Source of the DNA: Andalucia godoyi
Lineage: Eukaryota; Discoba; Jakobea; Jakobida; Andaluciidae
NCBI GenBank assembly: GCA_009859145.1
Contig: VRVR01000037.1
Span: forward strand, 138,892-202,891
Reading direction: 5' to 3'
Length of the DNA: 64,000 bases
In this document: in pieces, positions 1-8,216 of the stretch
Numbering within the stretch: position 1 is the first letter of the stretch
Layout: the number at the start of each line of letters is the position of its first letter
Position numbers and translations under genes: made by a program
Notes under the pieces: model-generated
The model's input: only the letters and a program-made list of their open reading frames with translations
What the model was told of the DNA's origin: nothing
Database searches by the model: none

Positions 1-88
1 AACACTCTCAACTTGTCTCTCGAATCGGCTTTCGTTTTCTCTTCTTGTTTTTACCGCTCTGTTTTTTTCTTGTTTGTCGGCGCTGAAC

Positions 89-3013
89 ATGAATCTTGAT
101 TCTGGATTTGTTCACTCTATATTGGCAGCTCTCCAGCTCGCTGGAACAGGAGGTATGTCGACAACATGTCGCTATTGTTTCTTCCTTTTTTTCCCCCTTC
201 CCTGTTATACCACCATCATCAACATTGAGTGCTTATGTGTGTGTTTTTGTTTTGCTTTCTAATTCTCAGACAAGGCGGGGGAAGCACAGCTTGTGTCTCA
301 CTACCAATCATCCTATGAGCATTTCATGGCTTCGTTGGCTGCGATTGCTGCTGAAGAGTCTATCCAGAATGCTGCTGCCCGTCAGTTGGCATCGGTTTAC
401 CTGAAGAACGCAATTACGTCGAAGAATGCTTTGCTGCACCAGACTCTTGGAGACTCCTGGGCTCGCGTGTCACCGGATTGCAGGAAGTTTGTTCAAGAGG
501 CTTCATTGCGTTCGCTGATGAGTGCAGACCGCTCTGTTCGTATGGCTGGAGCTCAAGCTATTGACGCACTTGCGCAAGTTGAGCTTCCACGAGGGCTTTG
601 GCCGACGCTGATGCAAACGCTTCTGCAAGGAGTGGAGTCTGAGCATGCGCCGGTTTCGTTGAAAGAAGCATGTCTTTTTGTTCTTGGATATATCTCCGAA
701 TCTGTGAAACCGTCGTCTGTTCTTGAACGAGAGTCGTCATCGATTCTCACGGCGCTATGCATCGGCATGGCCTTCACATCAAAGGATGTTGTGGCAACCG
801 CAGATATCCGAAGGGCGGCGGTGAGTGCTCTAACCAATGCACTGCGATTTGTGCGTCGTCACTTTTCCGATGCAAAGGAAAGAGATTACATCTTCAAGTG
901 TGCTCTGGACTGCTGCTTGTACAAGCCGTCGTCTGCGCTGAGGAAGGCTTCGTTTGCTTGTTTGGCTGAGATAGTGATGCATTACTATGAGTTTTTGGAG
1001 CCATACTTGTCGCAAATTTGGAATGCGACCATTTCATGCATGACGGAAACAGCACTTGCTCTTCCGGAAGAACAGGAAGTTGCAATGTCTGCTATCGAAG
1101 TGTGGTCGGAAATTGCGGAAACGGAGATTAATTGCATTGATCTTTTGAGACAGAATCCTGGTGTTAGCCCCCATGAGTTGGGCATCGTTTACTTGAAGGT
1201 CTTGGATTTCGCGAAAGCACCGTTGGTGGAAATGCTACTTTCTTGCATGAAGAAACAGAATTCTCATTCCCAAGACTCTGATACGTGGGATGTTGCTACT
1301 GCTGCATCTACTTGCTTGACTCTTGTGGTCTCTGCGATGGGTGACGAGTTGGTTTCGCTTGTGATGCCTTTCGTCGAGGCTAATGTCCAAAACCAGGATT
1401 GGCACTGCCGGGAAGCCGCTGTCATGGCTTTCGGATGCCTTTTGGAAGGCCCTTCTGAAGATCGAATGGAACCGTATGTTAGCAATGCGCTACCATTGCT
1501 GTTGAATCATGTTCGAGATACGTATGCTATTGTCAAGGATTCGTCAGCGTGGTGTGTGTCTCGTATTGCCGAATTGTTCCCAGGTACTATCTTACTTCAG
1601 CCGGAAAATCTTAACAGATCAGTGGAAACTATTATTTATGTGTTGATGCACGATAGCCCGCGTGTCGCCCATCACGCTGCTGCTGCTTTGTCGCACATTC
1701 TGGAATGCATTGCACAAGACTCGGAAAGGTACTCTGCCGCCAAATCTGCGTTTTTGGTTTCTTCGGAATTCATTGCTAGTGCGCTCTTCCAGTCGTTGGA
1801 TCGAGATGATTCTGATGATGATAATTTGGATGTGGAAGTGACCGATTGCCTTCGATTCCTGATACAGGTCAACGAAGCATTTTGCGCACCAATTTACACG
1901 AACATTGTGCAGAGACTTCTTGCAGCTGAGCAAGACTCCAATTTTGAGCGTGCAGGATTACTGATTGGAGTTGCGAGCGAAATTTTGCAGGCCATGCGAC
2001 GACAGGATCTGGAAGCTGAGTTTCCTCAGATGACCAAGACGCTCGTCAGACTTTTGTCGTTGTCTCTGGAGCATTGTGGAGAAGAGGCCTTCATTGCGTT
2101 GCAGGCTCTGTTCCATCGTGTATTGCTGACAGAAAACGAGCAGGATGACGAAGGTGAGCATGCGAGACGGCAGATGCTTCTCAGCCCCTATGGACGTGAT
2201 GTTGTGCAGAGTTGCGAACGGGCGCTCAATATCCGTTTCAAGAACCAACCAGACATTGTTTCATCTGCGTGCTCATGTTTGTCCGAATGCTTGGTCTCTG
2301 AGTACTTTGGTCCTGTCCGGACCTGGTTTGATGGCGCGAGTGTTCAACGCATAATGGAATCTGTGGTGAACCTCTCTGCATCGGAGGAATTGGGCCTTCC
2401 TGTTCGTTGCTCGTGTATTTCGATTCTCGGAGATATCTGTTCTGTTTTTGAAGGAGATTATGTGGCATTTTTGGAACCCACAATTCGCATTTTCTACATC
2501 ATTGCAAAGGCCTGTGTTTTCTCGGATAGCTTGGATGCACGAAGCGATCCTGCGAACACGACCGTCGTTCCCTTGTCCTCTCGTGGAGGGTTGTACGATG
2601 ATGATGATGAACGGTATGCAGGAATGGATGCGCTTCTTGAAGGATTCACGTCGCTTCTGACTGGGTCCAAAGGAGTTCCTGCCATGGAGTCCATTTTGTT
2701 CGATTCCCGCATCCCGTTTGTGATTTTCGCGTGTGTAGCTGATGTGGTCGAACATACTCTGGACTTCCAGTCTACTGGTCATTTGCAATCGACTTGCATC
2801 TCTCTTATTGGAGACGTGTTTTCCATGTTTGGGCACAATGTTCTTCCTTCTATGGAACCATTCAAGAACGAATTGGTGAAGCTCCGCACTCGTGTCTTCC
2901 AATTTTTGGAACGACTTCGGTCTTCCAAAGAAGAAATGGAGGATGATGACGCTGCATTGTTTGAGAAGGCCAGTTCCGCTGTGAATTGGCTGGAACGCAA
3001 TATTCCGAAGTAG
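89..3013 (+). CDS. KPNB1: Importin subunit beta-1 (karyopherin beta), two exons
   Basis: Nuclear import receptor that binds importin alpha-cargo, nucleoporins and Ran. Exon 1 is 89-152 and starts at ATG 89. The intron 153-269 has GTATGT at the donor and TTCTCAG at the acceptor. Exon 2 is 270-3013. A split Asp codon joins them into 935 aa. The whole protein is alpha-helical HEAT-type repeat. The segment around 1390-1450 (DWHCREAAVMAFGCLLEGP) matches the signature of vertebrate and yeast importin beta1. An acidic stretch near 1800-1830 (DRDDSDDDNLD) and another near 2600 (YDDDDE) sit in loops. Length is close to the usual 860-880 aa plus a short extension. Seen: intron consensus and motif. Known: family function. 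The reading frame is open upstream of 293 only through the splice. Confidence 0.93.
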
Positions 3014-3252
3014 AAGCATCTCTTTTCTTTTCCTTCCCTTCCCCCCTTCCCCCCTTCCCCCCTTTTTTTGGACAAGTATACGCTTAATTGTTGATGGATA
3101 GTACTAAATAATTAATAAAAAAATGATGATTTTCAAGAAGAACAGAAGGAAATGAAAGAGAAAAGGCGTACGTTTTACTTTGTATTGTAAGTGGCTGTTT
3201 GTTTTTTTGTCTTTTGTTTTGTTTTTGCTCTGCAAAACCCGGTGATAGATGT

Positions 3253-4446
3253 TCAGTGGTATCCGTGGTCTCCATCGAGACTTAAACGTGGCCCAAGCCC
3301 AGAAGGGTGAATAGGGAGCGGAGGTCCCAAGAGTTCTTCGTGGGTGTGCGGAGCATCATGAGCATGCGCGTGGACATGAGGATGCAAATGGGGATGGCCA
3401 TGAAGATGCACATGGACCTCGCCCTGCACTGGCGAGAAGAATTCATTGCTGGATACCCTCAGAAGCTCAGGATAACACTGCAGAAAGTAAAGCAGGCTGG
3501 TGTTGTCAAATGGATGAACATGAGAACCCAGTGGCATCATGGAACGTGCAGCGTCATCCGTCACGGAGGGGATCGCTGAAACAGACGAGGAGATGACCGG
3601 TCTGAGAGCGCAAACAGAGGAAGGATGGGAGGGGTCCGCGATTGAAGCCGAGGCAGAATCCACTCGTGGAACATTGAACGTCGATAAGGTCGGAAAGGAG
3701 GGAACTGCGAATCTTGGAAGGATTCTCTGAACATGAAATTGATTCAAAGAACCCAAGGAATCTGTAATCCCTGGTGCGGGATGCACAAGAGGTTGCAGAG
3801 GAATTATTGGATGCGGGAGCAAAACTCGGGAGTGAGAACTTGGATGACCGTGGGCAAAAGAGGACGCCCCAACTTCACTGCTCAGGTCCGATATTGAAAG
3901 CCGCCGCGACAAAAATGTGCTGCCATCGTTCGCAGTAGTTGCAGCATCAGTAGACGACGGCTCTGGAGGCTCATTTGGGCGTTTGAGATTGTCGAATGCA
4001 ATGTTATTCGATCGAAATACATCAGCAACTGCTTGATCGCTCAGCGTTCCATCTGCAATACTCCTCAGCAATACAGCTTCGTCTGAAGTTCGTCTTGAAA
4101 TTTCGCTAAATTTTGTTCGACATTGCAAATCTGTTCTTCCGAACAAACCGCGGCTCACCGACCTCCAATTCCCAGCACCGTACACTCGAACCAGCCAAGC
4201 AAGTTGGAACAGCTCTTCTCTGGAAAATTTGTCTTTGGAAATTCCGGGATGCAACACTCTGATCCAATGCTGGTAGCAAGAGTATGCATCACGGCCACCT
4301 CCGACATCGTCACTAACGACCTTCCAATTCTTGGTTCCGTGCTTACAAACTGATTCTCTTAGCCTCGCGTCTTCCTCCGCAGACCACTTCCGAGGACCTT
4401 TTCGCGGACCAGATTCCACGGTGAAGGAACTTGGCTCGAAACTCAT
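3253..4446 (-). CDS. Two-repeat SANT/Myb DNA-binding protein with His-rich C-terminus
   Basis: Putative nuclear DNA-binding regulator, 397 aa. The start is ATG at 4446; the upstream in-frame extension begins with GTG and is ignored. Residues about 19-65 form a first SANT/Myb repeat (WSAEEDARLRESVCKHGTKNW then CYQHW). Residues about 70-116 form a second (FSREELFQLAWLVRVYGAGNW then CRTKF). The spacing of aromatic residues fits R2R3-like Myb or SNAPC4-type repeats. A low-complexity Ser/Pro region follows. The last 60 residues contain a run of alternating His (VHVHLHGHPHLHPHVHAHAH), which could bind metal ions or mediate nuclear speckle localisation. It is convergent with importin beta and separated from it by about 240 bp. 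The family is clear, the target unknown. Confidence 0.8.
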   Translation of the reverse strand: MSFEPSSFTVESGPRKGPRKWSAEEDARLRESVCKHGTKNWKVVSDDVGGGRDAYSCYQHWIRVLHPGISKDKFSREELFQLAWLVRVYGAGNWRSVSRGLFGRTDLQCRTKFSEISRRTSDEAVLLRSIADGTLSDQAVADVFRSNNIAFDNLKRPNEPPEPSSTDAATTANDGSTFLSRRLSISDLSSEVGASSFAHGHPSSHSRVLLPHPIIPLQPLVHPAPGITDSLGSLNQFHVQRILPRFAVPSFPTLSTFNVPRVDSASASIADPSHPSSVCALRPVISSSVSAIPSVTDDAARSMMPLGSHVHPFDNTSLLYFLQCYPELLRVSSNEFFSPVQGEVHVHLHGHPHLHPHVHAHAHDAPHTHEELLGPPLPIHPSGLGPRLSLDGDHGYH

Positions 4447-5077
4447 AGCGGTACACCTATTGTTGATGAATGAGGAAGACACGGATCAGAGGGAGTTGGG
4501 GATGGCGCTGGGAGCTTTTTGGGACGCAATCTTTATGAAAAATGAAAAACCTCCCCCGGTTTTGCCCAATTTATTATTTTTTTACAGCAAGTGCCGTCGA
4601 AAGGCACGAAAACAAAGCTCTCGCGGACTGAGAAATGTACAATGCAGATTCAGTCTTTCGGTCCAGAGGCAAAGCACGGTGGAATGAAGCAGCCCAAACG
4701 CTCTTAGGTGCTGACAAACCGACTGACGGGAAGAAATCAGCGCCTGCAAGAAAGCAAGAGAAACATGCAGACCACAGACGTCGTAACGCTAGTAGTTGAT
4801 AAGCACAGATCTCGCACATTGATCGTGCGGTGATACCTAATTCGAAGCTGACAGCTCTGCGTGTATGCGGATGCGGGATCCGCCCGCTCATCCTCTTTGT
4901 GTCACGCCCAGTCAACGATTCACAAAAAACAAAAAAAACAGAAAAAGAAAGAAAAAACCTCCGAATCCCTCTGTTCATTGTTTGCATTCCTGGAAAATAT
5001 GGATCGCTTTGATCATGCAAGAAGAGGTTCGCCGTGTTTTTCACGGAAGTCATTATACGGTCTGAGGTTGCGGATCC
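4447..5077. other. Intergenic region between divergent genes
   Basis: About 630 bp between the divergently transcribed SANT gene and the Hsp70-like gene. It should hold both promoters. Overlapping frames on both strands are open for 60-180 codons but are of odd composition and start with non-ATG codons. An A-rich tract lies at 4921-4955. I see no convincing gene. Confidence 0.5.
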
Positions 5078-7237
5078 ATGAAGATAAAGTTGAAAGGGTA
5101 TTTTGTTGTGGAAATTGATTATTCCCATATCAAGGTTTCGTACTGTGATGAATCCGATCGAGTGACTTTAGTTCCTGTCAATGAGCGTTTCTACCGAGAC
5201 GTCCGCTCGCCATCGCTAAATGACTGCCCATCGTTTTCCTCGCAAAACCAAGTCGTACAAAAAACTACGGACTCTTTTCAAATTGCGTTCAGCGAATCTT
5301 CGTCATGGTATTCGTGGTTTCGAATGCCGTGCAATGTATGTGCGTCTTTTGACTCGTCGGAGCATCACCACTCGTACTCGTCTTCCTCTATAAGAATTGA
5401 GGGAAGGGAAGAAAGATTCTTTGCAGGAGATTATGATAAGGGCTTGGTTGATCGTGGATTCTGTGAATTCACAAACATTTTACGTTTCTTTGAAGCGACG
5501 CCGAGCTGGGAATTGTATTCGCCTGTTGATATTGCAGGTGCGGCTCATAAAGCGCTGCTTGAGCACAAACCCTCGTCGACGTCCCGATTTTCTGAAAGAC
5601 AGCAAGCATATCCTGCATTGTTAAAATGCGAGAAATTCGGAGGAGAAACGTTGCGATACTCTGTCGATGTGAACGGGGCTGAAAAGACTTTTGATTTGCC
5701 GCTCTTGGTATCCGTGCTCCTTCTTGGAGTCCAAAAGTGGGTTTGCCGTTTCGTAACGGACATCTTGCAGATTCCAGACAAAGGTGAAGAGAAAAAGGTG
5801 AAGTTTCCAACACGATTTGTTTGTCCTGCCCCGTTCAGTCCTGTACAAAAGTCCACTTTGCGGGACCTTATTTCGCTGAGGTGCACCCGTCTCGTCTGCT
5901 CTTCATCCTTTGAGCTGGTTGACGATGTTTCCTGCCATTCTTCAAATCAGCTTGACTTGTGGAGAGATGCAGATTCTGACGCCGCGTTGGTAGTTTTGAA
6001 GTTCGGCTGGGACGCATCGCATGTGCATTTACTGCGTCGAACAGCAAGAACGCCTCAAAAGCACTGTAGTCTCGGCTGTTGTGCGTCGACAGAGATTCGG
6101 TTTTCGGGACGTCGTCTTGCGCGCGCCGTACTGCAGAAAAACGCTGCTGGTGGAGTTGGAGGTGCAGATTCGTTTCCTGCTAGCGAACTTTCTGAAGATG
6201 TGGTTACTGCAGAATGTGTGCAGTTTACCGTGGGGTCCACAACAGCCACCTTCGAAGCGAACGGCGTTGATTCTGGTGCTCTGGATCAAGAATCTATGCT
6301 GAATTCTGCAGTGAACCTCCTTGGAGGGCAGTCGTTGAAAACGGCGATTTCTTCCTTGTTTCCAGACCGTGCATTTGAAAAGGCGAATCTCAGGTTCTTG
6401 GTTGTTGGGTGCCCTTTCGTCGTACGAACTGTGTATGCTGCGGCCCATCGTGCGTTGACGGCCGTGAAGGATGCCGACGTGTATGTGTCGTGTCTGCCCG
6501 AGTTTGGCGCATGCGTTTTAGCACCCACTCTTTGGACCTGCGTTCCCACCGCGAGTCCAGTTGATCAAACAGTGTTGACCAAGCATATTTGGTATTGTCC
6601 ATTTTCTGTTGTGATCCAGACTTCTCCTGAAAACTATTCAGAGATTTTGCCTCGGGGCCACAAGCTCCCGTATTCTGCTTGCGTGGATCTTTTTCCCGAT
6701 GTGGATGATTTTCGATGCGCATTGCAAAAGGGAGTGTGGTCAGTGAAACTTGTGTTCTTTGTTTGCTGGGATAGCTCCAGTGGGATTGATGTGACCAAAC
6801 TGCGAAAGTTCGAAGAAAGGGTTGTGTCCGTTGTTTGTAAGAACAACAACAAGAACGTTCCGACCATCACGTTGTCCATCAACATGAAGGATTCCCTCGG
6901 ATTTCAAATTGCATGGGATGTGAAGATCGGTAAATTTGCCGACAAAACCGAAAGTCGATGTGTTGCCTGCTTTCCTCGAGCTCTGCCGAACACGGAGATG
7001 CAACCTCATGTTTTAAATGGCATCGTGGAAGGTGTGCAACAATTTGTGGCTATGTTGAAAACAGACCCTAAGAGGCTTGATCAAGCTTTGAAATTTGTCT
7101 TCTCATTAGATCCTGACGCTGTTCCCATGAGCAGGGTCTCGGATTGGATTTTGACGCATGCTGTTGGCGTGATTCCAAAACATGTCGATCACGAAGCTGT
7201 TTCCCCGTTCGGGATTATCGCAGAAGTTTCGCCCTAG
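5078..7237 (+). CDS. Highly divergent Hsp70-like protein
   Basis: 719 aa from ATG 5078. The architecture matches Hsp70: an N-terminal strand pair (FVVEIDYSHIKVSYCDES) where Hsp70 has its GIDLGTTxS phosphate-1 motif; KFGWDASHVHLL near residues 308-320 where phosphate-2 DLGGGTFDVSIL would lie; RFLVVGCPFVVRTVYAA where the LVGGSTRIP loop lies; then a beta-type substrate domain with SEILPRGHKLPYSACVDL, matching the Hsp70 PLIPRNTxIP region. The Thr, Asp and Gly residues that bind and hydrolyse ATP are replaced, so it is probably a pseudo-ATPase or a nucleotide-binding co-chaperone such as an Hsp110 or Ssz1 analogue. The C-terminal lid seems short and there is no EEVD or ER-retention tail. Which ribosomal or compartment role it has cannot be told. 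The fold assignment is by motif order only. Confidence 0.6.
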   Translation: MKIKLKGYFVVEIDYSHIKVSYCDESDRVTLVPVNERFYRDVRSPSLNDCPSFSSQNQVVQKTTDSFQIAFSESSSWYSWFRMPCNVCASFDSSEHHHSYSSSSIRIEGREERFFAGDYDKGLVDRGFCEFTNILRFFEATPSWELYSPVDIAGAAHKALLEHKPSSTSRFSERQQAYPALLKCEKFGGETLRYSVDVNGAEKTFDLPLLVSVLLLGVQKWVCRFVTDILQIPDKGEEKKVKFPTRFVCPAPFSPVQKSTLRDLISLRCTRLVCSSSFELVDDVSCHSSNQLDLWRDADSDAALVVLKFGWDASHVHLLRRTARTPQKHCSLGCCASTEIRFSGRRLARAVLQKNAAGGVGGADSFPASELSEDVVTAECVQFTVGSTTATFEANGVDSGALDQESMLNSAVNLLGGQSLKTAISSLFPDRAFEKANLRFLVVGCPFVVRTVYAAAHRALTAVKDADVYVSCLPEFGACVLAPTLWTCVPTASPVDQTVLTKHIWYCPFSVVIQTSPENYSEILPRGHKLPYSACVDLFPDVDDFRCALQKGVWSVKLVFFVCWDSSSGIDVTKLRKFEERVVSVVCKNNNKNVPTITLSINMKDSLGFQIAWDVKIGKFADKTESRCVACFPRALPNTEMQPHVLNGIVEGVQQFVAMLKTDPKRLDQALKFVFSLDPDAVPMSRVSDWILTHAVGVIPKHVDHEAVSPFGIIAEVSP

Positions 7238-7583
7238 TCTTGCCCTACAGGTAAATATCAGTGCTTCTGTTTCAAATGTGTAGTGTTTGCATTCTGAGAT
7301 TGGGAAGTCTGCAATCGCACGGCCAGTTGTACACTCCAGCGTCCGCACGTTCTTCCACTAATCGATTGTGTCTTGTGTGCTTGTGTTTTTCTTATTGTTG
7401 TTCGATTTGTTTGGTTGGTTGTTTTTTTCGTGGCGATTTCCCGCTGCCCCGAAACTGCCTTGGCGATTTCGTTTTTTTTCCTCTTTTTTTTTTTGTTGGT
7501 TTTTTTGTTTTGTCTTTTGTTAGATTTTTGCCTCTGTACCTTTTTGCTTGGGGCTTGATAAGACAGCAACATTTATTTTTCAC
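7238..7583. other. Intergenic region upstream of ARL8
   Basis: About 346 bp, very T-rich and pyrimidine-rich on the plus strand (7391-7560), like other 5' leaders in this window. It probably contains the Hsp70-like gene's 3' end and the ARL8 promoter and leader. No gene is seen. Confidence 0.5.
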
Positions 7584-8138
7584 ATGTTTCGAAAATTCCT
7601 AGACTGGGTCCGCTCCTTGTTCTTTAAGCAAGAAATGGAGCTGACACTAGTCGGGCTTCAGAATGCGGGCAAAACGACATTGGTGCATGTTCTTGCAGCA
7701 GGAGAATTCACAGAGGACATGATTCCGACTGTTGGGTTTAATATGAAGAAAGTGACAAAGGGAAAAGTTCAAATGAAACTGTGGGACGTCGGAGGTCAAT
7801 CCAAATTCCGTTCGATGTGGGAGCGTTACTGTCGAGGTGTTTCTGCAATTGTGTACGTGGTTGATGCGGCGGCCGGAGATGAAACTATGTCTCAAGCAAA
7901 GGAAGAACTGCATGATCTTCTTGGAAAGCCTGCACTGAATGGGATTCCTGTTCTGGTTCTTGGGAACAAGAACGACCTTCCGGGAGCATTGGGTACTGAA
8001 GAATTGGGAACGAAGCTGGATCTTCAATCTTTATCTGGAGAGCGAGAGGTCGCAGTCTATTCAATTTCTGCGAAGAATTCTAACAATATTGACAAGACCA
8101 TGGATTGGTTGATGAAACATGCAAAGAAACGAAATTGA
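7584..8138 (+). CDS. ARL8: ARF-like small GTPase ARL8
   Basis: Small GTPase that in animals and plants recruits effectors to lysosomes or endomembranes and links them to kinesin. 184 aa from ATG 7584. Motifs: P-loop GLQNAGKTT (residues 24-32), switch I with [14 protein letters not shown], switch II WDVGGQ followed by the ARL8-typical [13 protein letters not shown]-like block (here [21 protein letters not shown]), NKND for base recognition, and SAKNSNNID near the end. Residue 2 is Phe, not Gly, so it is not myristoylated. ARL8 uses an acetylated N-terminus and amphipathic helix, here [13 protein letters not shown]. No intron. It converges with the double-PH gene, whose stop lies 78 bp away. 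Confidence 0.96.
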   Translation: MFRKFLDWVRSLFFKQEMELTLVGLQNAGKTTLVHVLAAGEFTEDMIPTVGFNMKKVTKGKVQMKLWDVGGQSKFRSMWERYCRGVSAIVYVVDAAAGDETMSQAKEELHDLLGKPALNGIPVLVLGNKNDLPGALGTEELGTKLDLQSLSGEREVAVYSISAKNSNNIDKTMDWLMKHAKKRN

Positions 8139-8216
8139 TTTCAAAAGCCGCAAATATTGCCGGCACATTTTACATCATTGTAAAAGAGAGAAGGAGGAAA
8201 AACCTACTCCGGTAAG

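Noticed and set aside
4574-5128. 184-codon minus-strand frame
   Set aside because: No ATG at the start, crosses the Hsp70-like gene start, no protein-like pattern.
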